64,000 nucleotides of DNA from assembly GCF_001693385.1 (NCBI RefSeq), contig NZ_CP016428.1, positions 7,864,001 to 7,928,000 on the forward strand. Reading direction: 5' to 3'. Source of the stretch: Bradyrhizobium icense. Lineage in GTDB: Bacteria; Pseudomonadota; Alphaproteobacteria; Rhizobiales; Xanthobacteraceae. Both the position numbers and the translations under genes were made by a program. The notes beneath the pieces were generated by a model that made no database searches, was not told the DNA's origin, and was given only the letters and a program-made list of their open reading frames with translations. Below, one piece after another: positions 51,842 to 60,103 of this stretch; position 1 is the stretch's first letter; every line of letters starts with the position of its first letter.

Positions 51842-53137
51842 TCACTCACCGCCGTCATCGCCCGCCTTCGCGGGCGATGACGAGTTGTGTTGATAGAAGC
51901 CTTCGCTTTCAATCACCCGAATGCTCATTGCATCGAGCAGATGCGCGCCAAAACCGCCGAGCGCTAGTTTGATCGCCAGCTTCGGCGAAACCGCCAGCAC
52001 GGCTGCCGTCACTGCCAGCGGCACGGCGCTGATCCAGTCCGATTGCACTGGTGTGAGTTCTTCGCTGCTGCCGGCATAGGGCCCGCGCGCCGCAGCGAGA
52101 TGCAAGCATTCCCTGAGAATGTCGGGCCGCGTTCCGCCGCGCGCCGCACATCCGAGCAACGCCTGCATCGCCAGGCGCGTGAGCACGCCCTCGCGACTTG
52201 CGAGCAGCGGAGCCGGCGTCTCGCCCAGCGAGATCAGAAGCAAAAGTCCGACGAGATCGACGCCGGAGCGATAGGCATTCATCGGCTCGACCAGCCGCGG
52301 ATTGCAATCGATCAGCAGTGGCGCGGTATCGACGTCCGGCACGATGTAATCGACCGACAGCGCGCCGTGCCAATCGAGCGCCCGGCCGATCTGTTCGACA
52401 TAAGCGCGGACGACCGGCCGGTTCACACTTTGCTTGATCGCCTCGCCGCCACCGACGCCCGCCGCGATCTGCCGATAGGCATGAAAGCCGAGCATCCGGC
52501 CGCGGCAGAACACGGATTGCGCCTTCTCGGTGGTGCCTGCGACGAGGTCTTGCACCAGCACCTCACCGGCGAATGCATCGCCGCCGCCGAGATCATGCAG
52601 CGCGCTCATCAGATCGTCCGCGCTGCGCACGAACCAGATGCCGCGGCTTGCGGTGCCGACCGAGGTTTTCACGACGGCCGGAAAGCGAACCGCATCGCGC
52701 ACACCTTGCGCGGATTTCACGATGCGCGTCGGCGGCTGCGGCAATCCCAACCGATCGAGCAGCCGGCTGAAGCCGGCCTTGCTATGCGCTTGCCGATAGC
52801 TCTCGAAGCTCGGCAGCGCGATTCCGGCGCGGCCTTCGATGCGCTGCCCGACCCGCGCAAACAAAAATCCCTGCTCATGCGTCGGCAGCAGCACGTCGAA
52901 CTTCCTGTCGGCCAGTTGCCGCTCGACGAAGGCCAGGTAACCGGCGGGGTCGTCCCGCAATCCGGGGCAGCGGTGAAATTTGCGGACGAAGCGCGAGAAC
53001 CGCGACAGGCACCAAGGCGAGGGATCGCAAATCTCGACGTAATGGCCCGAAAGACCGAGAATCGTAACGACCTCCCGGGCCGAGGTCGAGGAACCTTCGG
53101 AGACCAGTACGCGGAGCGGCTTTGCGGGATCAAGCAT
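51842..53137 (-). CDS. ATP-grasp family protein
   Basis: 431 residues. The N-terminal Rossmann-like part (LRVLVSEGSSTSAREVVTILGLSGHYVEICDPSPW read in parts) and the ATP-grasp core are visible: FPAVVKTSVGTASRGIWFVRS for the P-loop-like segment, VLVQDLVAGTTEKAQSVF, and DCNPRLVEPMNAYRSG with metal ligands N and E. These enzymes join a carboxylate to an amine or thiol, or modify small peptides. The last residues (SSSPAKAGDDGGE) come from a dispersed repeat (51843-51885). Substrate unknown. Confidence 0.78.
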   Translation of the reverse strand: MLDPAKPLRVLVSEGSSTSAREVVTILGLSGHYVEICDPSPWCLSRFSRFVRKFHRCPGLRDDPAGYLAFVERQLADRKFDVLLPTHEQGFLFARVGQRIEGRAGIALPSFESYRQAHSKAGFSRLLDRLGLPQPPTRIVKSAQGVRDAVRFPAVVKTSVGTASRGIWFVRSADDLMSALHDLGGGDAFAGEVLVQDLVAGTTEKAQSVFCRGRMLGFHAYRQIAAGVGGGEAIKQSVNRPVVRAYVEQIGRALDWHGALSVDYIVPDVDTAPLLIDCNPRLVEPMNAYRSGVDLVGLLLLISLGETPAPLLASREGVLTRLAMQALLGCAARGGTRPDILRECLHLAAARGPYAGSSEELTPVQSDWISAVPLAVTAAVLAVSPKLAIKLALGGFGAHLLDAMSIRVIESEGFYQHNSSSPAKAGDDGGE

Positions 53138-53310
53138 GCCGGATCATTGCCGCGTCGACCTGCCTTTGTCTCCCCTCCTGACGTGTTTTCTTGCGCGCCC
53201 TGCCCTGCGCCGGGGCAGCCATGCAACGGCATTCATGGACAAATAACGGTCGGCCTATATTTTCGGCACGGCCCAGCCGGGCCGCAAGCAATACAGGGTT
53301 TTGAGCTGAC

Positions 53311-54525
53311 ATGGTCGACATTCTGGCCGCACCGCACCAAGCCAAAGCGGATACATCGCTGCGCACGCTCGCAGCGATTTCGGTCGCCCATTGGGTCAGC
53401 CATTTCCATCTGTTCGTGCTGCCGATGCTGTTTCCGTTCCTGAAGGAGCAGTTGGGCGTCGGCTATATCGAGCTCGGCTTCGCGCTGACTGTGTTTGGCG
53501 TCGTCTCCGGCCTGACGCAGGCCCCGATCGGCTATCTCGCCGACCATATCGGCGCACGAAAGGTGCTGCTGATCGGGCTCACCGTCGGCGGCCTCGCGCT
53601 GATCATGCTCGGCCTGCACCTGAGCTACGCCTCGCTGATCATCTGCGCCGCGCTACTCGGCCTTGCCAACAGCGTCTATCACCCGTGCGACTATGCGATC
53701 CTGTCGACGCATATGGATGAAGCGCGGATGGGCCGCGCCTTTTCGATCCACACTTTTGCGGGTTTCCTTGGCGGCGCGGTGGCGCCCACGATCATGCTCA
53801 TGCTGGTGACAGCCGTCGGCGGGCTCGGCGCGCTGATCGTGGCCGGCGCGGTGGGACCAGTGGTGGCGCTGCTATTGATCGCGATCAGGATTCCCGATGC
53901 CAGTTCGGCCGATCGCAAGACCGATGACTCTGCGGCGCCGCAGCAGAGCATCGTGACGCCTGCGATCATCGTGCTGACGATCTTCTTCATGTTGCTCGGC
54001 CTGTCCAGTGCCGGCATCGGCAATTTCGGCGTGGTTGCGCTGATGAGCGGCTATGGCGTGACGTTCTCGGCCGCCAACATCGCGCTGACCGCCTATCTCG
54101 GCGCCAGCGCGGCCGGCGTGCTGGCCGGCGGCTATCTTGCCGACCGCACCAAACGCCACGGCAATGTCGCCGCCGCGAGCTTTGCGATCAACGCCGTCAT
54201 CATAACAATCATCGCGACGGTCAACCTGCCGTCGGTGGTGCTGACCGCCGCCATGGCGCTCGCCGGATTCCTCGGCGGCGTCATCGCCCCCTCGCGCGAC
54301 ATGCTGGTCCGCAACGCAGCTCCGGCGGGCGCCGCGGGCCGCGCCTTCGGCATCGTCTCCACCGGTTTCAATTTCAGCGGCATCCTCTCCCCGCTGTTGT
54401 TCGGCTGGATCATGGACCAGAGCCTGCCGCATTGGGTGTTCGGCGCTTCCGTCGCCTTCATGGTGCTCACGGTCCTGCTGGCGCTGGTCACCGACCGCAA
54501 GCCGGCGGAACCCGCCAGGGCGTAG
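53311..54525 (+). CDS. MFS transporter
   Basis: 404 residues with twelve helices. The family resembles fosmidomycin/NreB-type carriers with VSHFHLFVLPMLFPFLKEQLG at the start and SVYHPCDYAILSTHMDEARMGRAFSIHTFAGFLGG in the first half (HP-C-Y motif seen). GYLADRTKRHGN is the loop 8-9 motif. It is divergent from the ATP-grasp gene with a 173-base gap and may export or import a related product. Substrate not predictable. Confidence 0.8.
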   Translation: MVDILAAPHQAKADTSLRTLAAISVAHWVSHFHLFVLPMLFPFLKEQLGVGYIELGFALTVFGVVSGLTQAPIGYLADHIGARKVLLIGLTVGGLALIMLGLHLSYASLIICAALLGLANSVYHPCDYAILSTHMDEARMGRAFSIHTFAGFLGGAVAPTIMLMLVTAVGGLGALIVAGAVGPVVALLLIAIRIPDASSADRKTDDSAAPQQSIVTPAIIVLTIFFMLLGLSSAGIGNFGVVALMSGYGVTFSAANIALTAYLGASAAGVLAGGYLADRTKRHGNVAAASFAINAVIITIIATVNLPSVVLTAAMALAGFLGGVIAPSRDMLVRNAAPAGAAGRAFGIVSTGFNFSGILSPLLFGWIMDQSLPHWVFGASVAFMVLTVLLALVTDRKPAEPARA

Positions 54526-54623
54526 CTCTCGGTGATGCATTCCTGAGCCTCATCCCCGGCGGTTGACAGCATTCGATGACGTCGGATGATGCGCCAACAA
54601 AAACCAGAAGCGGGATGGAAGCC

Positions 54624-56366
54624 ATGACCTCGACCCCCGATCTCGTGATCCGTGGCGGCACCATAGCCGATGGCAAGGGTGGCGAATTGTTCGAAGCCGA
54701 TGTTGCGATCACCGGCGGCCGCATCACCGAAGTCGGCAAGGTTGCCGCAAAGGGCAAGGAAGAGATCGACGCCCGCGGCAGACTGGTCACGCCGGGCTTT
54801 GTCGACGTCCACACCCATTATGACGGCCAGGTCACCTGGAGCCAGGACATCACGCCCTCCTCGCAGAACGGCGTCACCACGGCGATCATGGGCAATTGCG
54901 GCGTCGGTTTCGCGCCGTGCCGCCCTGCCGACCATGTCCGGCTGATTCAGCTAATGGAAGGCGTCGAGGATATTCCCGAGCCGGTTCTGAGCGCCGGCAT
55001 CCCTTGGGCCTGGGAGAGCTTTCCGGACTACATGGACTGGCTGTCCAAGCGCAACTTCGACATGGATATCGGCGCGCAACTGCCGCATGCGGCGCTGCGA
55101 GTGTACGTGATGGGCGAGCGCGGCGCGCGCCGCGATCCGTCGACGCCGGAAGACAACAAGGCGATGGCGGCAATGGCTGCCGATGCCGTGCGAGCTGGCG
55201 CACTCGGCTTCTCGACCTCGCGCACGCTCAACCACCGCACCTCGACCGGCGATTTTACGCCGACGCTGAAGGCCGGCGAGGATGAACTGACCGCCATCGC
55301 GGCAGCGATGCATGCGCAGGGCCGCAGTGTGTTGCAGTTCGTGCTCGATCTCTCCACCATCGACGAAGACCTGCCGATGATGCTGCGGGTCGCCGAGAAT
55401 ACCAAAATCCCGGTGTCGTTCTCGATCACCCAAAACGACAAGGCGCCGCAGCGCTGGCGCCAGACGCTCGACAGCATCCGCGAAGCGTCGGCGCGCGGCC
55501 TGTCGATTACGGCGCAGATCGCCGCCCGCCCGGTGGGACTGATGCTCGGACTCGAACTGTCGCGCAATCCGTTCCAGACTCATCCGAGCTACCAGGCGAT
55601 TGCGCATTTGCCGCTCGCCGAGCGGCTCGCACGGTTACGCCAGCCCGAGCTACGCAAAGCGATCCTGAGCGAGCACGCCACCGCGACCGACGATCCGCTG
55701 TTCTTCCGACCGAACTACGACAAGATGTACCTGCTCGGCAATCCGCCGGACTACGAGCAGCCGCCGGAAAATACTCTGGGCGCACAGGCCCGCCGCCTGG
55801 GCAAACAGCCGGAAGAACTTGCCTATGATGCGATGCTGACGGATGACGGCCGCGGCATGCTCTACGTGCCGTTCCTCAATTATGCCGAGGGCAACCTCGA
55901 TGCTGTCAGCGAGATGCTGCGCAATCCCAATGCCGTGCCTGGGCTATCCGACGGCGGCGCGCATTGCGGCATCATCTGCGACGCCAGCTTCCCGACCTAT
56001 CTCCTGACGCACTGGACGCGCGACCGTACCCGCGGCGAGAAGTTGTCGATCCCGTTCGTCGTCGCCGCGCAATCGCGCAAGACCGCGCTCTCGGTCGGTC
56101 TCTACGACCGTGGCGTGATCGCGCCCGGCTTCAAGGCCGACGTCAACGTGATCGATTTCGACCGCCTGCACCTGCATCCGCCAAAAGTGCATTATGACCT
56201 GCCGGTCGGCGGCCGCCGCCTGATGCAGCAGGTCGATGGCTATGACGCTACCATCGTCTCCGGCGTGGTGACGCAGCGCGCCGGCAAGGCCACCGGCGCC
56301 CGCCCCGGCAAACTGGTGCGCGGCACGCAGGGCCGTAAGCCGCAATTCGACGCGGCGGCGAGTTAG
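54624..56366 (+). CDS. D-aminoacylase-like amidohydrolase
   Basis: About 580 residues from the ATG at 54624 (GGAAGCC upstream; 54576 and 54615 are alternatives). Metal-dependent amidohydrolase superfamily: FVDVHTHYDGQVTW with the HxH metal motif, NCGVGFAPC, and the C-terminal KADVNVIDFDRL that closes the beta domain. The long insert (VYVMGERGARRDPSTPEDNKAM) and LSDGGAHCGIICDASFPT are typical of N-acyl-D-amino acid deacylases. It hydrolyses N-acyl-D-amino acids or a related amide. A short gap and the same direction suggest it may share a unit with the MFS gene. Confidence 0.82.
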   Translation: MTSTPDLVIRGGTIADGKGGELFEADVAITGGRITEVGKVAAKGKEEIDARGRLVTPGFVDVHTHYDGQVTWSQDITPSSQNGVTTAIMGNCGVGFAPCRPADHVRLIQLMEGVEDIPEPVLSAGIPWAWESFPDYMDWLSKRNFDMDIGAQLPHAALRVYVMGERGARRDPSTPEDNKAMAAMAADAVRAGALGFSTSRTLNHRTSTGDFTPTLKAGEDELTAIAAAMHAQGRSVLQFVLDLSTIDEDLPMMLRVAENTKIPVSFSITQNDKAPQRWRQTLDSIREASARGLSITAQIAARPVGLMLGLELSRNPFQTHPSYQAIAHLPLAERLARLRQPELRKAILSEHATATDDPLFFRPNYDKMYLLGNPPDYEQPPENTLGAQARRLGKQPEELAYDAMLTDDGRGMLYVPFLNYAEGNLDAVSEMLRNPNAVPGLSDGGAHCGIICDASFPTYLLTHWTRDRTRGEKLSIPFVVAAQSRKTALSVGLYDRGVIAPGFKADVNVIDFDRLHLHPPKVHYDLPVGGRRLMQQVDGYDATIVSGVVTQRAGKATGARPGKLVRGTQGRKPQFDAAAS

Positions 56367-56504
56367 GCCGGCGCAGTTTCGTCGTACTCGGTGTCGTCCC
56401 TGCGAAAGCAGGGACCCATACGCCGTAGCCCATCGACTAAGGCGATGTGGCAGACGCTTGGCTTGAACAATCGGTAGTCGTGGTTATGGGTCCCTGCGTT
56501 CGCA

Positions 56505-57837
56505 CATGGGCGCTAAGATAGCTGGAGCATTGTTTGATACGTGCGTTTTCTTGGAGGCTCGCGAAGATGGCGCTGGAGCGCTGACGTTGACTGGCGCAGG
56601 CAGGCGATAGTGGGCTGTGGGATGATCGCCTGAAGCAGCGAGGCGATAAGTTGCTGGAGCAAACGCCAGGCGCCAGGCAGCGTCAGGCGGCTTCGGCCAA
56701 GCGGGGAGAGTCCTCGAGTTCGTCGACGAACGGCTCGAGCAGCAGAATGGCCAATAGATGAGCCAGAATGTAGGGTCTGGCGGAGCCTTCATCAGCCCCC
56801 GGCGGGCCCTTCAGGCGGATCAGGCTCTTCAGCCGTTTGAAGCCGAGTTCAATCCGCCATCGCAGGCGATACAGGGCCAGAACATCAGCGGTTGCGAAGT
56901 CCCTGGGCTTGAGGGAAGTGACCAGGATCACCCAATCGGCAGCATCGAGGGTTTGCTTGGAGAGCTGGTGACCGCCCCGTTGTGCATCCCGGTGCGCCTT
57001 GCGTCGCGCGTCGGCAGCCGCCTGCACCGGCTTCTTGACGGCGACCAGACGCAAGGCGAGAGGTGCGCCACGTTTGCGTTTTATCCAGATCGGCCGATCG
57101 ATCAGCCCGCGCCCCGCCGCCTTACGCAACGCCGCGATGAGATCGAACACATTGCCCTCGGCATCGAGCCAGCGCGCGCTCTTCCAGCCGGCCCGGATCA
57201 CGATGTCCGCGCCGGCTTCGAGCAGAGGCGCCATGCGGTCCGGTTGCAAATAGGCGCGATCGGCAAGACGGATCTCGCCCGCCACCGCCGGTATCCGGTC
57301 GAGCGTCTCGCCCGCCTGCTGATCGGTCAGTTCGAAGTAGCCAAAGCGTTCCTGCGGTAGATCGAACGCGCTATGGATACGCCACACCTTGTTCTTTTTC
57401 CTGGCTTCCGATCCTTTCTTCGGCACCGAGGTGGCATCGATAATGCGGATCATTCGCCCCCGGCTCGCTGGCGGAGCAGTGGCCGCGAGCACCTGACCCA
57501 CCAGCATTGCGAGCCAGTCCCCGCACTGACGCAGACAATACAGCAGCGCCACGTTGGAAATATCGACAAGACCTATCGACGTCGCCCATGCGGCGGTCGA
57601 GCGCAATCCGCGCTCGCCCAGACAGTAAGCCAGGATCAACCTCAGCAAATCCACCGCATTGGTGATCTCGCGCGGACGCAGGAACGCTTTCGTCTCGCGC
57701 GCCGTAACTTCAAGCGTTTCTGCCCCGCCAAGCCGGACGACGACGTTCGTCCAGTCTTCGTTCACAAGCGATTCGTGTCCCATGACACGCTGGAATCACA
57801 AACGATTCCGCCCAGCAACACTATTTTAGCGCCTATG
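56505..57837. mobile_element. IS4-family insertion sequence with 10-bp target duplication
   Basis: 1333 bp. The ends are CATGGGCGCTAAGATAG (56505-56521) and CTATTTTAGCGCCTATG (57821-57837), which are inverted repeats with 15 of 17 positions matching. The 10-base TGCGTTCGCA is present directly outside both ends (56495-56504 and 57838-57847), so it is a target-site duplication; the intact repeat at 44831-44948 shows this sequence once. It contains one intact transposase gene. The complete ends and open frame suggest a fairly recent arrival. Confidence 0.92.
56683..57783 (-). CDS. IS4-family DDE transposase
   Basis: 366 residues, intact. The acidic triad is D116 (IRIIDATSV), D175 (IRLADRAYLQ) and E312. 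E312 sits in the YREK pattern Y305-R308-E312-K319 (YRLRWRIELGFKRLK) that defines IS4-type transposases. A basic insert (PIWIKRKRGAPLA) lies between the second and third acidic residues. Translation runs on the minus strand from 57783, 38 bases inside the right end of the element. It should excise and insert the IS by a cut-and-paste route. Confidence 0.93.
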   Translation of the reverse strand: MGHESLVNEDWTNVVVRLGGAETLEVTARETKAFLRPREITNAVDLLRLILAYCLGERGLRSTAAWATSIGLVDISNVALLYCLRQCGDWLAMLVGQVLAATAPPASRGRMIRIIDATSVPKKGSEARKKNKVWRIHSAFDLPQERFGYFELTDQQAGETLDRIPAVAGEIRLADRAYLQPDRMAPLLEAGADIVIRAGWKSARWLDAEGNVFDLIAALRKAAGRGLIDRPIWIKRKRGAPLALRLVAVKKPVQAAADARRKAHRDAQRGGHQLSKQTLDAADWVILVTSLKPRDFATADVLALYRLRWRIELGFKRLKSLIRLKGPPGADEGSARPYILAHLLAILLLEPFVDELEDSPRLAEAA

Positions 57838-57873
57838 TGCGTTCGCAGGGACGACGGATGATTTGTTATTGCT

Positions 57874-59172
57874 TCACGCGAATTTCGGCTGCGTCGCTGC
57901 TTGCGCCATCAACCGCTTGCGTTCCGTGTTCGGCCACAGCAGCAACAGCCCGAGCAACCCTGACGCTGCCATGATCACGGCGTTGATGGTGAAGCCGGAC
58001 ATGTAGCCGTCGAGCGGCACCGCCGCATTCTGAATCACGGCGCCCATCACGAACGGCGCGATCATTCCCGCCAGCGTGTAGATCGCGCCATAGATTGCGA
58101 TCACGGCGCCGCGCTGCTGTACCGGGGTGAATTCGCCGAGCATCGGCGGGCAGACCACATAGATCGAGCCGCAGAGCCCGGAGCCGACGACGAGGAACGC
58201 GATCTGCCATCCAGCGCCGTTGACATAGGGCAGCACCGCGAGGATCAGCCCGCCGACGATCAGCGGCACAGAGCCGAGCACACCCCGAGCGCCGCGCGTC
58301 GTGTAACCGCGCGTCAGCATCACCTGCGAAATCCAGCCCGTCAGCAGCACGATGGCCGCGCCGAACACCCAGGGCAAAACGGAAATCCATCCCGCATCCG
58401 TTTGCGAGAAGCCCAGCCCCTTGACGATGAATGGCGTGAACCAGGTCAGCCCGAGCGACAGCGCCCAATAGGCGCCGAAGGTGGCGGCGACGCAGCCGAT
58501 GAATGTGCGCGACGTCAGAAGCTGGAGATAGGGAACGCGCGGATCGGTTGCAGCCGTCGTAACGGTGTGAACCAGCGGCCCTTCCTTGCCCATGACGAGC
58601 CACGCCGCAGCCCACATCAGGCCGACGATGCCGAGCGCGCCGAATGCGTAGTGCCAGCTATGATTGACGATGATCCAATTGAGCGCCGGCACCGCGAGAA
58701 TGACGCCGAACGCCGAACCCTGCGAGAGAATGGCGGTGGGAAGCGTCCGCTTTTCGTCGGGAAACCATTTGTAGATGGCATGCGCGGCCACTGCGAACGC
58801 CGGCCCTTCACCGGCGCCGAGGATGATACGACAGATCACGAGCGTCGCAAAACCTACAGTGCCGACCATCGGAAACTGCGCCACCGACCAGATCACCGCC
58901 ATCGCGAGCAGCACCCAGCGGGTGTCGATGCGGTTGACGATGAAGCCGACGACGATGGCCGAGATCGAAAACAGGAAAAAGAACGAGGAGCCGAGAAAGC
59001 CGAACTGTTCTGGCGAGAGCTTCAGCTCATCCATGATCGGCCCGCCGGCAAGTCCGACGACGATCTTGTCGGCAAAGTTCACCAGCATGAACAGAAACAG
59101 CAGGAAGGTGATGGTCCAGGCGCCCTTGGGCGTCCCCGTGGACGTCCCCTTGGGCGTCGCTTGCGCGGTCAT
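57874..59172 (-). CDS. MFS transporter, anion:cation symporter type
   Basis: 432 residues, twelve helices. It begins with a short tandem motif (TPKGTSTGTPKGA, from a direct repeat in the DNA) and then FVNFADKIVVGLAGGP-type sequence of the ACS subfamily (LVNFADKIVVGLAGGPIM). R in VNRIDTRWVLLAM and CRIILGAGEGPAF are ACS features. It likely imports an organic acid, such as a sugar acid or aromatic carboxylate. The IS element is inserted downstream of its stop and does not disrupt it. Confidence 0.85.
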   Translation of the reverse strand: MTAQATPKGTSTGTPKGAWTITFLLFLFMLVNFADKIVVGLAGGPIMDELKLSPEQFGFLGSSFFFLFSISAIVVGFIVNRIDTRWVLLAMAVIWSVAQFPMVGTVGFATLVICRIILGAGEGPAFAVAAHAIYKWFPDEKRTLPTAILSQGSAFGVILAVPALNWIIVNHSWHYAFGALGIVGLMWAAAWLVMGKEGPLVHTVTTAATDPRVPYLQLLTSRTFIGCVAATFGAYWALSLGLTWFTPFIVKGLGFSQTDAGWISVLPWVFGAAIVLLTGWISQVMLTRGYTTRGARGVLGSVPLIVGGLILAVLPYVNGAGWQIAFLVVGSGLCGSIYVVCPPMLGEFTPVQQRGAVIAIYGAIYTLAGMIAPFVMGAVIQNAAVPLDGYMSGFTINAVIMAASGLLGLLLLWPNTERKRLMAQAATQPKFA

Positions 59173-59416
59173 GGCTGCTTTCCCCCTGGCTCTTTAGGAT
59201 CGGCCGGTTCCAATGCTACAAGGGGGCTTGCGGGCAAGGCAACCGGCATTTTTCCGCAAATGCCCGCCGTGCAACTGCCGGCTGCTGCGACGGGCATACG
59301 CCACAACCGGGATCACGATCGCGGCGCGGCGCGATTGAGACCGTGATCGGGGACGCGTCCCCTGGTATGTTGCATGCGTCAGGGGTTTTCATGGCCGGAT
59401 CGGTCCATCGTCGCGC

Positions 59417-60103
59417 ATGACCAAAGGCAATCCCAATGCGATCGGCCCCGTGCTTCACGTGACTGGCCTGACCAAGAGCTACCGCACCGCCGGCGAGGAC
59501 GTCGCGGTGCTGCGCGGCGTAAACCTGACGGTCGCTGCCGGTGAGAGCGTCGCGCTGACAGGAGAATCCGGCAGCGGCAAGAGCACGCTCCTGCACCTGA
59601 TCGCTGGCCTCGATGCGGCCGATGACGGCGAGATCAGGCTCGCCGACGTCTCGGTCGCCGAACTCAGCGATGCTGAGCGCGCGGAATTGCGCCGCGACCG
59701 CCTCGGCCTGGTGTTTCAGCAATTCAATCTGATCCCGAGCCTTACCGTGGAAGACAACCTCGCTTTCCAGTCACGTATCGCCGGCCGTCATGATGCCGCC
59801 TGGCACCACGAAATGGTGGAGCGGCTCGGGCTCGGCCGCTTCCTGAAGCGCTATCCCGAGCAATTGTCCGGCGGTCAGCAACAACGCGTCGCCATCGGCC
59901 GGGCATTGGCGGTCAAGCCGCTATTGCTGCTCGCGGACGAGCCGACCGGCAATCTCGACGAGGACACCGCGGACGAGGTACTCGCGCTGGCGCGCGACCT
60001 GGTGACCCGCAGCGGCTGCGGCTTTCTGCTGGTGACGCACAGCGCGCGGCTCGCCGCAACGCTCGACCGCCAGGTCAACCTTCATGCCGGGGTGATCGCG
60101 TGA
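59417..60103 (+). CDS. LolD-like ABC ATPase
   Basis: 228 residues. Walker [17 protein letters not shown], signature LSGGQQQRVAIGRALA, Walker B LLLADEPTGNLD and VTHSAR as the switch region. MacB/LolD family. It runs with the next gene (4-base GTGA overlap), which encodes the single large permease. The gap upstream (59173-59416) shows nothing recognisable. Confidence 0.9.
   Translation: MTKGNPNAIGPVLHVTGLTKSYRTAGEDVAVLRGVNLTVAAGESVALTGESGSGKSTLLHLIAGLDAADDGEIRLADVSVAELSDAERAELRRDRLGLVFQQFNLIPSLTVEDNLAFQSRIAGRHDAAWHHEMVERLGLGRFLKRYPEQLSGGQQQRVAIGRALAVKPLLLLADEPTGNLDEDTADEVLALARDLVTRSGCGFLLVTHSARLAATLDRQVNLHAGVIA

Larger units (their letters stand above)
56393..57856. repeat. Dispersed repeat split by an IS element
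   Basis: The left part (56393-56504) and the right part (57838-57856) together reconstitute one GTCGTCCCTGC-type repeat like the intact copy at 44831-44948. The split lies in the loop-proximal part of the right arm. The repeat itself is not part of the IS. Confidence 0.85.

Noticed and set aside
52043..53443. A 466-codon plus-strand frame opposite the ATP-grasp gene
   Set aside because: It would overlap the promoter and start of the MFS gene and has no recognisable domain; the ATP-grasp motifs on the other strand are clear.
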